A stretch of DNA of 64,000 bases, from NCBI GenBank assembly GCA_018267655.1, contig JAFDYB010000041.1, positions 1-64,000 of the forward strand, read 5' to 3'. The translations under genes were made by a program, and so were the position numbers. Every line of letters starts with the position of its first letter. Within the stretch, counting starts at the first letter, position 1. Positions 55,437 through 64,000 of the stretch are shown here, in pieces. Source of the DNA: Bacteroidota bacterium. GTDB lineage: Bacteria; Bacteroidota; Bacteroidia; B-17B0; Aurantibacillaceae. Under the pieces are notes generated by a model. That model was not told the DNA's origin, ran no database searches, and saw nothing but the letters and a program-made list of their open reading frames with translations.

Positions 55437-56471
55437 CTACTTTTTAACATTGGTTTTTGCGTAGAAATAAGGAGGGGTAGCCAATAGTTTTCCAAACACA
55501 AAATATTGTGCAACTGCCCACTCTTTATTTGAATCAAAATTTAAATAAAACCTATCCGGATCATACTCAAATTTTTTATCATCTTCTTTAACTCTATTGG
55601 GTGGGCGCATTCTAAAGCATCTATAGGTGTGTTGTTTTAAATCATTTGTAGTTAGCGTAAAAACAGCAAAAGGTTTTGTTTTACTTAACGAGTCGTTCAC
55701 TTTCTTATTTTCTATAGTTACGAGTGCCTCGTATGAAATATTAAGATAATATGCCAGGTATTGCTTTACCCGCATTTGATCAAAATTAATGTTTTTAGCT
55801 GTCCCATCTTTTAATTCAAAATTATTTGTTGTTTTTAAATCAATGGTAAAGCTCGAGTCTGGATAATTTGTATAATTGAGTGCTATTTGGTTTAATTGCG
55901 GTGGGGTAAAGTTAATTACTAATCTGTCGCGCCATTCGCTTTCTTTGCATATAAATCGTGGTTTTAAAAAACCGGTAAAGCCTGGTATAAAGCAAATGAA
56001 GGGTGTTTCGTAGTTTTCATTTTTATTAATGTTAGTTAGCAACATGTATGAACCAACAGATCCGGGAGGTTCATGCCCCACGTAATATTGTTTAATTAAT
56101 TCATCTTTAGCATAGATTTCAACTTTAATTGATAAGCTGCTCATGCTTTTAAGTACATTTTTTCGCGATGTTTTTGGGACAGGCGTTTCTACTTCTACCC
56201 TTCTAACTGCCTCAAGTAAATTTAAAATTGCATCTGTTCGGCATGAGTATTTACCATTTACAATCCAAGCATTTTTTTTTCTTTCAATTGTTGCTTGGTT
56301 ACCTTCTTTATCGGCCATAAAAATTTTGGTAATACTTGCAGTGTCTGTAACTTTAAAACTCCTCTCGTTTTCATCAATCGTACTTGCTTTTCCAAATTTA
56401 TTATAAAGCACAATTGAAGTTATTGTAAGTAAAAACAATAAAAAGAGTAAAGCAAGATTATTTTTTTTCAT
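55437..56471 (-). CDS. DUF4340 domain protein, membrane-anchored
   Basis: 344 residues. One N-terminal membrane segment (LALLFLLFLLTITSIVLY), then a periplasmic domain. The start of the domain (DTASITKIFMADKEGNQATIERKKNAWIVNGKYSCR) and the DAILNLLEAVRRVEVETPVPK segment match DUF4340, whose members often accompany ABC transporters of the GldG type. The molecular function is unknown. It follows the PorP/SprF gene by 20 bases, so it may belong to the operon that begins with the CotH-like protein. Confidence 0.78.
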   Translation of the reverse strand: MKKNNLALLFLLFLLTITSIVLYNKFGKASTIDENERSFKVTDTASITKIFMADKEGNQATIERKKNAWIVNGKYSCRTDAILNLLEAVRRVEVETPVPKTSRKNVLKSMSSLSIKVEIYAKDELIKQYYVGHEPPGSVGSYMLLTNINKNENYETPFICFIPGFTGFLKPRFICKESEWRDRLVINFTPPQLNQIALNYTNYPDSSFTIDLKTTNNFELKDGTAKNINFDQMRVKQYLAYYLNISYEALVTIENKKVNDSLSKTKPFAVFTLTTNDLKQHTYRCFRMRPPNRVKEDDKKFEYDPDRFYLNFDSNKEWAVAQYFVFGKLLATPPYFYAKTNVKK

Positions 56472-56491
56472 TTAAAATAGTGCGTTTAGAG

Positions 56492-57550
56492 TTACTGAAA
56501 CTCTTTTCTTGATTGGAACAGTGAATTAGCTAATGTATTATAACGAAGGCATATTTCAAATCCACCCATGTACCTAGATGCGGTACGGTACGCTGATAAA
56601 TTCACATCATAAGAAAGCCCGATAGATAAATCACCTTTATCGTAACATATCATTGGTATTAACGCATCGTTTGTTCTGTAAAATAATCCAATGCCTAAAG
56701 CATCAATTGTTTTTTGGCCGGTTATTTTTGTACCCGTTGTTACTCTGTATTTTAAGTAAGAGCCTGCCATTGCTTGAAATGCAGGTCCTTGAATATGCAT
56801 AATTCCCATTGGAGCAAATGTATAGCGCGTGTCTTTTATATCAAACTTTGATGTAAATTCTGTTGTAAATCGCATAGGCAAATTATACGCAGAACCCGGC
56901 ATAAAATCTTGCGTTGGCCTGTTAAGATGATAAGCTCCAAAAGCAATTTTAAATTGTTTAATATCGTCATGATCTTCATCTGTGCGAACTTTAGTGTATT
57001 GGTATGCCATACCAACGCCAACATCTGCGGTGGTGTATTGTCTAAAACTATTTTCACCGTTTAAAGCAGCATTGTCAACCATATAATTGCCGTTAAATTG
57101 AGAGGCAAAAGTTAAGTTGTTATAATTTGCGTTAGCCATAACTATTCCACCGCACAAACCTGCGCTTAGCACACTTCTTTTACTAACTTTTAATATACCG
57201 CTGGCATGAAGAAGAATATTAGTATTTCTTAGGTTTGCGCTACCTGCCTGATCATAAGTAATAGTTGCACCAATTCCCATAAAAGCTTTGCGGCGGTTTG
57301 ATTTAAATAATCCGGCATCAACACTTAAAGCGCCTGTATTAAATGCCGCACCAAAACCATTTCCCATTGAAAGCCATTGGTTGCGGTAGTTTAAAGTGTA
57401 ACGTGTGTAACCATTGTATAACCCGGTATTTGCAGGACTATTTAGCAATGGAGTTTCGCTAAATTGTGAAAAGTGAATGTCTTGTGAAACGACTTTTTTT
57501 GTACTTAACGCTATTAGAATTAAAAGTAAGCGCTGTAATATTTTTTTCAT
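56492..57550 (-). CDS. PorP/SprF-family T9SS outer-membrane protein
   Basis: 352 residues with a signal peptide ending near KKVVSQ. The mature start DIHFSQFSETPLLNSPANTGLYNG and RYTLNYRNQWLSMGNGF are typical PorP/SprF; the remainder forms barrel strands and ends GFEICLRYNTLANSLF. It follows the CotH-like CHU_C gene by 23 bases, so it is the probable outer-membrane partner for that protein, as with the first pair at 25047-34492. The two PorP/SprF proteins in this window differ in length and sequence, in line with separate cargo. Confidence 0.9.
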   Translation of the reverse strand: MKKILQRLLLILIALSTKKVVSQDIHFSQFSETPLLNSPANTGLYNGYTRYTLNYRNQWLSMGNGFGAAFNTGALSVDAGLFKSNRRKAFMGIGATITYDQAGSANLRNTNILLHASGILKVSKRSVLSAGLCGGIVMANANYNNLTFASQFNGNYMVDNAALNGENSFRQYTTADVGVGMAYQYTKVRTDEDHDDIKQFKIAFGAYHLNRPTQDFMPGSAYNLPMRFTTEFTSKFDIKDTRYTFAPMGIMHIQGPAFQAMAGSYLKYRVTTGTKITGQKTIDALGIGLFYRTNDALIPMICYDKGDLSIGLSYDVNLSAYRTASRYMGGFEICLRYNTLANSLFQSRKEFQ

Positions 57551-57573
57551 ATTATTTATGTCTCGTTGTTAGT

Positions 57574-60417
57574 TTATCTTATTAGTGTTACGTTTCCTTT
57601 TGCTAATTTATCTTGACCGTAAACATTTTTATATGTAATTACAAACGCATACACCCCTGTTTGCGACTGCTGTCCACTAAAATTGCCATCCCAACCCATT
57701 AACGGATTATTAGTTTGAAATACTTGTTGCCCCCAACGATTAAATACTCTAAAATCATAATTGCTAACAAACTCCGCACTGCCTAAAGGCATAAACACAT
57801 CATTAACTCCGTCTCCGTTTGGCGAAAATCCAGTAGGAATATTAGCATTTGGCGATGCCTGAGTAATATCTTTTGTAACATCTGTAAATACCGCCACAAC
57901 ATTATCTGGGCCTGTAAAATTTAAAGCCATCGTGTCTAAACTTATTGGAGATCCCCCAATTGGTGTTCCATTTTGAATTTGCCAATGATGAAACACATAA
58001 TTTGTTGACGTTGGTGTAGCCTTAAATCCTAATGTAGTACTTAAATAATTTCCTGTCCATGCATAATAGGGTAAAACAACCGTGTTTAGGCGTACGTTAC
58101 CCGCTCCTGAAGGCTGAACATCTACAACTATTTGATTAGGTCCTGTTGGCGAAACAAATAACGAATTGCAACCAACAGCTAAACCATTCATAGGCATAGA
58201 AAAATATTCGCATCGTTTTTGTAATACCCTGCTCAAATACACCATGTTTGTATCCCAAACGCCCGCAACATTTGAAAAGGTTCCGGCAACGGGCGAAGAT
58301 GACGGATCTTCGTGATAACGCATTTCTTTTGAATATAAATTAAATATGTAATTGTAATGGTTCATTAAATTATCGCATCTAAGTGGTCCGTTTAATAAAT
58401 CTTGAAAGCGATTTAAAAAATATTGACGGTACGAAGCATTTCCTTGCGGAGTTCTTATTAAATTATATAAAATCATTCCGTGATTATTAGTTGCCGTAAG
58501 TGTAGGATTAAATGGAGGTAAAGTTGGGTTGTTCGCAATGGCACAATAAGGAACGTTACCATACACCGGAATTACCGAATTAGTTGGTGTTGTAAAATTA
58601 AATGTATTTGGCGTATTCCATAAATAATAATGCCAACGATTTTGATATGGTCCGGCAGCTTCTAAGCCTCTGCCATATGCAATGTTTTTTGTCCACATAT
58701 CAGCATTCATTGCAAATGAATTTAATATCATATAATCGGTAAAACTATTCCTATCTAAACCATAGCGTGAAGTTGGTGTGCCATTAGTGAGATTAAGATA
58801 ATTTACTTGGTTATTTAATATTGGGCTAATACCTAAAGTATATGTATTGTAAAAATTAGGTGTGAACGTTGAGTTTAATTGTGTTGTAAGCCCTGGATAG
58901 GTAACATACCCGGTTCCTCCCACATAATCCAAATCAAGTGAGTCGTGCGCTTGACCATAATAATAGCTTTCGTAAAATTTATCATACACCTCAAAAAGGT
59001 TAAATACGCCATGGTAATTTCCATTCACAAATACAATTAATGGTTTTACATGCAATGGACTAACACTTAAGTTGTTTACAGCTGCCAAACTTTGCATAAA
59101 CACGTCGCGAAGTCCTGTTCCGGCAGTAGCTTGCAAAGGCGTTACCGAGTTTATTGGTGATGCTGCTTCGCCATCGCCGCCCTTAATATGGAGCGTTGGG
59201 AAAACCGTTCTACTGGTTACACCTAAACCTGCCACGTTAAAAAAGTTGCCTTGCCAACTGCAACCATAACCGTATCTATCATCAATAGAAGCATAATATC
59301 CTACTTGCAATACCGACCAAGACTCTTGCGGAGGCTTATTTAAAATCCCATAGGCATCTACAATTTGTTTTTGGCTATCATAATATTCTAAATGTACGGT
59401 AGGCGTAGATGCCCCGGTTGTTGAAAACGTTTGCAAAGTATTAGAATCAGTCGTAATTGCTAAAACTCCAAATTCTTGTTTAAATTGCTGATAAGTAGCG
59501 TCTTGAAAAAATGTACGCGTCATACAAAAACTAGGAAGATATTGATTAACAGTACACACTGTTGGGATAGTAATACCAGTTACGGGCACTCTCATAAAAG
59601 CCACTGCCCTTAATACCGCTGATGGTGGGCTAATTGTAACTGGCGTAACGGAAGTGTATAATGGGCTTGTAAGAGTTGGATAACTTCCGTCTGTTGTATA
59701 GTGCACCTCCCAACACGATCCGGTTGTATCAGCATCAAAGCCCCCTAATGATATAGATACATTGGGGCTTGACAAGGTTCCAAATTGTGGCGTAGCAGCA
59801 TTTTGCGGCATAAAAGTAAAGGTTGGCGTAACAACATAATCAGCGAATATAGATGCAGTGGGCGGATTTGTAGCACTAAATGTATTTATGGTGCTTACCC
59901 CCCAAAACGGTATTCCTATACCTGCGTTTGAAATACGCACGCGTGTATGACCAAATTGAGTTTTTTGCACTCGCACCGAATCACGTATAACACCAGCATT
60001 TGTTGATAAAATTAACCACTGCCCCTCACACTGTGTTAAGTTAAAATTTGCATGATAAGTATAAGAACCTGCCGAAATACTAGTAGTGTTACGACCAGAA
60101 AGCCATACAATGCCATATCCGCCCGGCGGTAATTTAAATGTAGATGGTATTTGCCATTTAAATCTGTTATTTCTGTCGTTACTCAACCAATATCCATTTA
60201 GCGACACTGAGTAAGATTGTGCGTTGTAAATCTCAAGCCAATCACTTGCAATGCCGTAATTATCAAGGTTTGTACCAGAGTTGCTGGCACAATATTCATT
60301 CAACACAATTCCCACTCCGCCAAGTTGAGAGTGCATGTATATTGGGGCTGAAAGGCACAGCAGAACTATAAAAATCGAAAACTTTCGCTTTAAAGCAGGT
60401 ATATTAAATTTATTCAT
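57574..60417 (-). CDS. Secreted lamin-tail/CotH-like protein with CHU_C (T9SS type B) domain
   Basis: 947 residues with a signal peptide ending near APIYMHS. Lamin-tail domain about 35-150 (IVLNEYCASNSGTNLDNYG, SDWLEIYNAQSYSVSLNGYW). A chitobiase-type segment follows at about 225-280 (VHYTTDGSYPTLTSPLY). Residues about 300-700 resemble the CotH kinase-like fold: VFVNGNYHGVFNLFEVYDKFY, DRNSFTDYMILNSFAMNADMW and RWHYYLW. In CotH kinases this last part normally reads W-D-x-D; here it is W600-N601-T-P-N604, so both acidic metal ligands appear to be Asn. The CHU_C domain starts at about 858 (IPTGFSPNGDGVNDVF). It is probably T9SS cargo partnered by the downstream PorP/SprF protein. Confidence 0.83.
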   Translation of the reverse strand: MNKFNIPALKRKFSIFIVLLCLSAPIYMHSQLGGVGIVLNEYCASNSGTNLDNYGIASDWLEIYNAQSYSVSLNGYWLSNDRNNRFKWQIPSTFKLPPGGYGIVWLSGRNTTSISAGSYTYHANFNLTQCEGQWLILSTNAGVIRDSVRVQKTQFGHTRVRISNAGIGIPFWGVSTINTFSATNPPTASIFADYVVTPTFTFMPQNAATPQFGTLSSPNVSISLGGFDADTTGSCWEVHYTTDGSYPTLTSPLYTSVTPVTISPPSAVLRAVAFMRVPVTGITIPTVCTVNQYLPSFCMTRTFFQDATYQQFKQEFGVLAITTDSNTLQTFSTTGASTPTVHLEYYDSQKQIVDAYGILNKPPQESWSVLQVGYYASIDDRYGYGCSWQGNFFNVAGLGVTSRTVFPTLHIKGGDGEAASPINSVTPLQATAGTGLRDVFMQSLAAVNNLSVSPLHVKPLIVFVNGNYHGVFNLFEVYDKFYESYYYGQAHDSLDLDYVGGTGYVTYPGLTTQLNSTFTPNFYNTYTLGISPILNNQVNYLNLTNGTPTSRYGLDRNSFTDYMILNSFAMNADMWTKNIAYGRGLEAAGPYQNRWHYYLWNTPNTFNFTTPTNSVIPVYGNVPYCAIANNPTLPPFNPTLTATNNHGMILYNLIRTPQGNASYRQYFLNRFQDLLNGPLRCDNLMNHYNYIFNLYSKEMRYHEDPSSSPVAGTFSNVAGVWDTNMVYLSRVLQKRCEYFSMPMNGLAVGCNSLFVSPTGPNQIVVDVQPSGAGNVRLNTVVLPYYAWTGNYLSTTLGFKATPTSTNYVFHHWQIQNGTPIGGSPISLDTMALNFTGPDNVVAVFTDVTKDITQASPNANIPTGFSPNGDGVNDVFMPLGSAEFVSNYDFRVFNRWGQQVFQTNNPLMGWDGNFSGQQSQTGVYAFVITYKNVYGQDKLAKGNVTLIR

Positions 60418-60492
60418 GTTAAAAAAGTCTTGTAAAGATAACTATATCAACGTTAAAAATCAAAAAATGGTTGGTTTTATGTTAAATATTAA

Positions 60493-60524
60493 TTGTTAAT
60501 AGCTTAAAATTAATTTTACCTTTG
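60493..60524 (+). promoter_or_regulatory. purF promoter (TTG - 21 - TACCTTTG)
   Basis: TTG at 60493-60495 and TACCTTTG at 60517-60524, with a spacer of 21 bases, agree fully with the Bacteroidota primary promoter. The ATG follows 8 bases after the box. This is the clearest promoter in the window. Confidence 0.6.
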
Positions 60525-60532
60525 CCTCTTTT

Positions 60533-62431
60533 ATGAGCGATACTGTTAAACATGAGTGTGGTGTTGTATTAATTAGATTATTAAAACCGGTATCCTATTA
60601 CAAGCAAAAATACGGTAGTGCAAGGTTTGGCCTTCATAAATTGTATCAAACAATGGAGAAGATGATTAACCGAGGGCAAGATGGAGCAGGTATTGCAACT
60701 ATTAAATTTAATCCTAAAATTGGCACTAACTATATTGATCGCTTACGCTCTGTTGCCCAAAAAGCACCTCAAGATATTTTTAGCCAAGTTAATGACTTGT
60801 TTATACGTGCACAGCGCAATAATCCTGAGCAATACAAAAGTGCTGAATGGCAACAACAAAATATTCCATTTTTAGGTGATTTATTGCTGGGGCATTTACG
60901 TTACGGCACTTTTGGCAAAAATACTATTCACAGTTGCCACCCTTTTAGACGACAAAATAATTGGATGAGTCGCAACTTATTACTTGCCGGAAATTTCAAT
61001 TTGACTAATGTTGATGAACTCCTTGGACATTTAGTTGAACTTGGCCAACACCCCACTGAAATTGCAGACACTGTAACTGTTCTTGAAAAAATAGGACATT
61101 TTTTAGACAAAGAAAATGAACGCCTATTCCGTTCTTACAAAGATCAAGGGATTCCAAATTTAGAAATAAGTCCGAAAATTCATGAAAACCTCGATCTAGT
61201 TTCTGTTTTAAAAGAAAGCAGTAAGCGCTGGGACGGTGGCTATGTTATGGCAGGAATGATTGGGCATGGAGATGCTTTTGTGTTACGCGACCCAAATGGT
61301 ATTAGGCCTGCCTATTATTATAAAAACGATGAGTTTGTTGTAATTGCCAGCGAGCGCCCTGTAATTCAAACTGTATTTAATGTTCCGTTTAGCGAAGTTA
61401 AAGAAGTTGCACCCGGGCACGCCGCAATTATTAAAAAAAATGGAAATTTTTCGATTCAACAAATTATTGAGCCTCAAACAAAATTTGCGTGCAGTTTTGA
61501 GCACATTTATTTTAGCAGAGGCAACGATTTAGAAATTTACAAAGAACGCCAACAACTTGGCAGGCAGTTAACAAATCAAGTTTTAGAAACAATCAATAAT
61601 GATTTAAAGAACACCGTTTTTAGTTACATACCAAACACTGCCGAAATTGCCTTTGGAGGACTAATTGAAGGAATTGATGAATTTGATAATAAGCAAAAAA
61701 CACAAAAAATACTTTCGCTTAAACATCAAAGTGCAGAACAATTACAAGAAATACTATCAAATCACCCGCGCATTCATAAAACCGTTTTAAAAGATGCTAA
61801 GCAACGTACATTTATTACCAATGATGAAAGCAGAGACAGCTTGGTAAATTTAGTATATGACATTACCTATGGCACAGTAAATAAAGGGATAGATACGTTA
61901 GTAGTGCTTGATGACAGCATAGTAAGAGGCACTACCCTTAAACAAAGTATATTAAAAATACTTGACAGGCTAGAACCAAAGCGAATAGTTGTTGTAAGCT
62001 CAGCTCCTCAAATTCGCTACCCCGATTGTTATGGCATTGATATGGCTATAATTGGAAAATTTGTTGCCTTTGAGGCTGCAATTAGTTTATTGAAAGAGCA
62101 AGGGAAACAACATGTAATTGACACTATTTATAAAAAAGCTCAAGCTGAATTACTAAAGCCAAAAGAAGAGCAAATAAATGTTGTAAAAGAAATTTATGCG
62201 CAATACACCACAGAAGAAATTTCAGAAAAAATTGCGGCATTAATTAAGCCTGCCGACTTAAAAGCCGAGTTAAAAATTATTTATCAAAGTATTGAAGGCC
62301 TGCATACAGCTTGCCCTAATAATAAAGGAGACTGGTATTTTACCGGAAACTACCCAACACCGGGCGGAACTAAAGTTAGCAATAAATCATTTATAAATTA
62401 TATTGAAGGCAATAACCAGAGGGCTTATTAA
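60533..62431 (+). CDS. purF: Amidophosphoribosyltransferase, long form
   Basis: 632 residues, longer than the usual 470-510. It makes phosphoribosylamine from PRPP and glutamine, the first step of purine synthesis. Ntn-type glutaminase domain: C9 (MSDTVKHECGVV) would be the nucleophile after removal of an eight-residue propeptide; RGQDGAGI and GHLRYGTFG follow. The phosphoribosyltransferase domain carries the PRPP loop TLVVLDDSIVRGTTL at about 454-468. The C-terminal GDWYFTGNYPTPGG and FINYIEG are also family features. The extra length is spread over inserts in the central region and is, as far as I know, usual for Bacteroidota. A second, short PurF may exist elsewhere. Confidence 0.87.
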   Translation: MSDTVKHECGVVLIRLLKPVSYYKQKYGSARFGLHKLYQTMEKMINRGQDGAGIATIKFNPKIGTNYIDRLRSVAQKAPQDIFSQVNDLFIRAQRNNPEQYKSAEWQQQNIPFLGDLLLGHLRYGTFGKNTIHSCHPFRRQNNWMSRNLLLAGNFNLTNVDELLGHLVELGQHPTEIADTVTVLEKIGHFLDKENERLFRSYKDQGIPNLEISPKIHENLDLVSVLKESSKRWDGGYVMAGMIGHGDAFVLRDPNGIRPAYYYKNDEFVVIASERPVIQTVFNVPFSEVKEVAPGHAAIIKKNGNFSIQQIIEPQTKFACSFEHIYFSRGNDLEIYKERQQLGRQLTNQVLETINNDLKNTVFSYIPNTAEIAFGGLIEGIDEFDNKQKTQKILSLKHQSAEQLQEILSNHPRIHKTVLKDAKQRTFITNDESRDSLVNLVYDITYGTVNKGIDTLVVLDDSIVRGTTLKQSILKILDRLEPKRIVVVSSAPQIRYPDCYGIDMAIIGKFVAFEAAISLLKEQGKQHVIDTIYKKAQAELLKPKEEQINVVKEIYAQYTTEEISEKIAALIKPADLKAELKIIYQSIEGLHTACPNNKGDWYFTGNYPTPGGTKVSNKSFINYIEGNNQRAY

Positions 62432-62675
62432 TGCTGATATATTTTATCTAATCATTCCCAATAATCCTAAGAACAAATATATCACAACTTAATTTTTTCG
62501 CTTTTACATCTTCAAAAAATATTTCTATAGCACTTGCTACGCAAAAAACAATTTTGTACTTTAGACTAAAGTATATATGCACTGGGTATTACCTGTAAAT
62601 ACCACTATTTCAAGTAGAAAAATGCTTACCTCAGAATCTAAGCTAAACGGCCACAGATTATAGCGTTTTTTGGTA
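62432..62675. other. Spacer between convergent purF and rfaE2
   Basis: This is the longest gene-free stretch in the window, at 244 bases. I see no open frame with coding character. It contains a small hairpin, GGTATT - 7 bases - AATACC at 62585-62603, without a T-run after it. It may hold transcript ends for both flanking genes. Confidence 0.5.
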
Positions 62676-63167
62676 TTATTTTAAAATTGATTTTATAATA
62701 GCCGTTGTAGAAAAGCCTTCAACAGTTGGGATTGTTATAACCTTTCCGCCATTTTGAGTTACTATGTCATGTCCCACAATTTCTTCTATTTTATAATCGC
62801 CGCCTTTTACTAAAACATTGGGTTTAATTGCTTTTATTAATTCAAAAGGAGTATCATCATTAAATAATATAGCTGCACCCACACACTCCAATGATCCAAT
62901 AATGCTTGCCCTCGCGCTTTCATTATTAATTGGTCTATTATCTGCTTTACCTAATCGCTTAACTGAATAATCTGTATTAACTGCCACTATTAAAAAATCA
63001 CCTAAATCAGCTGCTTGGGCTAAATACGTTACGTGCCCTACGTGTAAAATATCAAAGCAGCCATTTGTAAAAACAATTTTTTTATTATTATTTTTCAATG
63101 AATTTACTTGATTTAATAAGACATCGAGCGAAACAAGTTTATTTTTAAGAAGTTTGTAATGACTCAT
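62676..63167 (-). CDS. rfaE2: D-glycero-beta-D-manno-heptose 1-phosphate adenylyltransferase
   Basis: 163 residues, a stand-alone nucleotidyltransferase domain. It joins heptose 1-phosphate to ATP to give ADP-heptose for the LPS inner core. Motifs: TNGCFDILHVGHVTYL (N35-G36-C-F-D39, H42-x-x-H45), VAVNTDYSVKRLGK, VLVKGGDYK and GFSTTAII. In enterobacteria this domain is fused to the kinase HldE; here it stands alone, as in many Bacteroidota. Its start overlaps the end of the upstream membrane-protein gene by 23 bases, so the two are coupled. Confidence 0.92.
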   Translation of the reverse strand: MSHYKLLKNKLVSLDVLLNQVNSLKNNNKKIVFTNGCFDILHVGHVTYLAQAADLGDFLIVAVNTDYSVKRLGKADNRPINNESARASIIGSLECVGAAILFNDDTPFELIKAIKPNVLVKGGDYKIEEIVGHDIVTQNGGKVITIPTVEGFSTTAIIKSILK

Positions 63168-64000
63168 TTGATTTATTTTTATTATACAATGGTAGAATTA
63201 CAAGGCTTATTACGCCAACACACATAATTAATAAAAACTGGGCTGTCCATGATAACCAAGGCAAAGCAAAAGCGTTTACACTATCTATGTTATAATTTGA
63301 TATTAATATGCCGCTCAAAATAGCAGGATATGCCCCCAAGCCTCCGGGAGAAAAAACAACGCCAATTGTACCAAATAATAATAATGTTAAGGTGCCTTGC
63401 ATGCCTATTGCCGAAGTGGCAGGTATTGCCAACACACAAAAATAAAGTGAAAGGTAATAACATGCCCAAATTAATAAACTATAAAAAACAAATGCAATAG
63501 GCCTTTTCATGTTTTTTATAGAACTTAACCCTTTCCACAAACCTTGTATTAAATTTCCAAATTTGCCTTTTAATTTTCCTGATAATTTCTTTTTTAAAAA
63601 AAAGAACAAAGCAATCGCTATAGCTCCAAAAAATACCAGCAATACAAGCTGAAATGGTTTGTGCATTATTACAAAAAACTTTTCGCTAATCTTATTAAAG
63701 ATAATATCATTAGCAAGTGTTACCAATTTTTTAAACTCAAATAATAAGGTCATAAAAAAAATAACTAAAAGCAATGTTGTATCAACTATTCGTTCAGTAA
63801 TAACGGTACCTAAAGCTACTTCAAAGGGCACTTTATCATAACGACTTGCCAATGTGCAGCGCGATATTTCACCCATGCGCGGTATGCCATAGTTGGCCAT
63901 ATACCCAATTAATACGTGGCAATTTGCATTTAGTAATTTCGTTTTATATCCTAAAGGTTCTAATAAAAAATTCCAGCGATAAGCTCTTAAAAAATGGCTA
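63145..64000 (-). CDS. Lysylphosphatidylglycerol synthetase/flippase-like membrane protein (5' end outside window)
   Basis: The frame is open to the window edge at 64000, so at least 284 residues are seen. An ATG at 63900 is internal: the codons before it read on as HFLRAYRWNFLLEPLG and ANCHVLIGYMANYGIPRMGE, which is the conserved early part of this family. Several membrane segments follow, with SPGGLGAYPAIL near residue 210 of the visible part. The family (UPF0104, MprF N-terminal domain) includes lipid flippases and proteins of unknown role. Coupling to rfaE2 suggests an envelope-lipid function, but substrate and direction are not known. Confidence 0.85.
   Translation of the reverse strand, partial: SHFLRAYRWNFLLEPLGYKTKLLNANCHVLIGYMANYGIPRMGEISRCTLASRYDKVPFEVALGTVITERIVDTTLLLVIFFMTLLFEFKKLVTLANDIIFNKISEKFFVIMHKPFQLVLLVFFGAIAIALFFFLKKKLSGKLKGKFGNLIQGLWKGLSSIKNMKRPIAFVFYSLLIWACYYLSLYFCVLAIPATSAIGMQGTLTLLLFGTIGVVFSPGGLGAYPAILSGILISNYNIDSVNAFALPWLSWTAQFLLIMCVGVISLVILPLYNKNKSNESLQTS

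Noticed and set aside
1..64000. tRNA, rRNA, riboswitch, insertion sequence, attachment site or replication origin
   Set aside because: I found no cloverleaf, rRNA block, transposase, terminal inverted repeats or integrase. dnaN is present, but without dnaA or a DnaA-box cluster.

Overview
The window comes from a low-GC member of the Bacteroidota. The evidence is type IX secretion (T9SS) cargo with gliding-type (CHU_C, type B) and type A C-terminal sorting domains, two PorP/SprF-family proteins, SprB-type repeats, TonB-type outer-membrane proteins with carboxypeptidase-regulatory-like N-termini, a 632-residue PurF of the form I associate with this phylum, and promoter boxes of the Bacteroidota type TAnnTTTG. 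Secreted and outer-membrane proteins dominate. I see no rRNA, tRNA, CRISPR array, insertion sequence, prophage or plasmid gene, and no gene-free stretch reaches 300 bases.

Layout. 1-5023: secreted proteins (a cut surface protein, a GH16-like glycosidase with a sorting domain, a Cys-rich protein) with an OafA-type acyltransferase and an orphan fragment. 5024-8960, minus strand: SWIM zinc-finger protein, then a tight pdxA - aldo/keto reductase - pssA operon. 9068-13522: a 1,484-residue Ig-repeat adhesin whose start appears to be ATT. 13533-20806: dprA, a TonB-dependent receptor split by a one-base frameshift, asnS, a TolB-like propeller protein, a PAP2 phosphatase and cysQ. 20928-25020: a PKD/CHU_C protein and an ABC-F ATPase. 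25047-34492: a 2,843-residue adhesin with about 29 SprB-type repeats, overlapping its PorP/SprF partner by 4 bases. 34599-36206: NUDIX hydrolase and a phosphoglucose/phosphomannose isomerase. 36229-43045: feoAB divergent from an operon of ECF sigma factor, anti-sigma-like protein, Spy/CpxP-like protein and outer-membrane barrel, with a perfect inverted repeat between them. 43103-53083: L-2-hydroxyglutarate oxidase, GH44 glycosidase, two amidohydrolase-fold proteins (one with a fused degenerate half, one wholly degenerate), a CCA-adding-type nucleotidyltransferase and a small secreted protein. 53080-60417, minus strand: secreted lamin-tail/CotH-like/CHU_C protein, second PorP/SprF protein, DUF4340 protein, dnaN and a secreted esterase. 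60533-64000: purF, the heptose-phosphate adenylyltransferase rfaE2 and a flippase-like membrane protein cut by the window end.

How the genes fit together. The cell exports polysaccharide-active enzymes (GH16-like, GH44, esterase) through type A signals and large repeat adhesins through type B signals. In two places a type B cargo gene lies directly upstream of a PorP/SprF gene, the usual arrangement for cargo with a dedicated outer-membrane partner. Housekeeping genes for phospholipid, PLP, purine, tRNA, replication and LPS-core functions lie between them. The locus most worth following up is the ECF/anti-sigma/Spy/barrel operon facing feoAB across a palindrome. The clearest sequence anomalies are the ATT start at 9068, the frameshift at 15281-15285, the Asp-to-Asn changes in the CotH-like protein and the catalytically empty amidohydrolase-fold partner.
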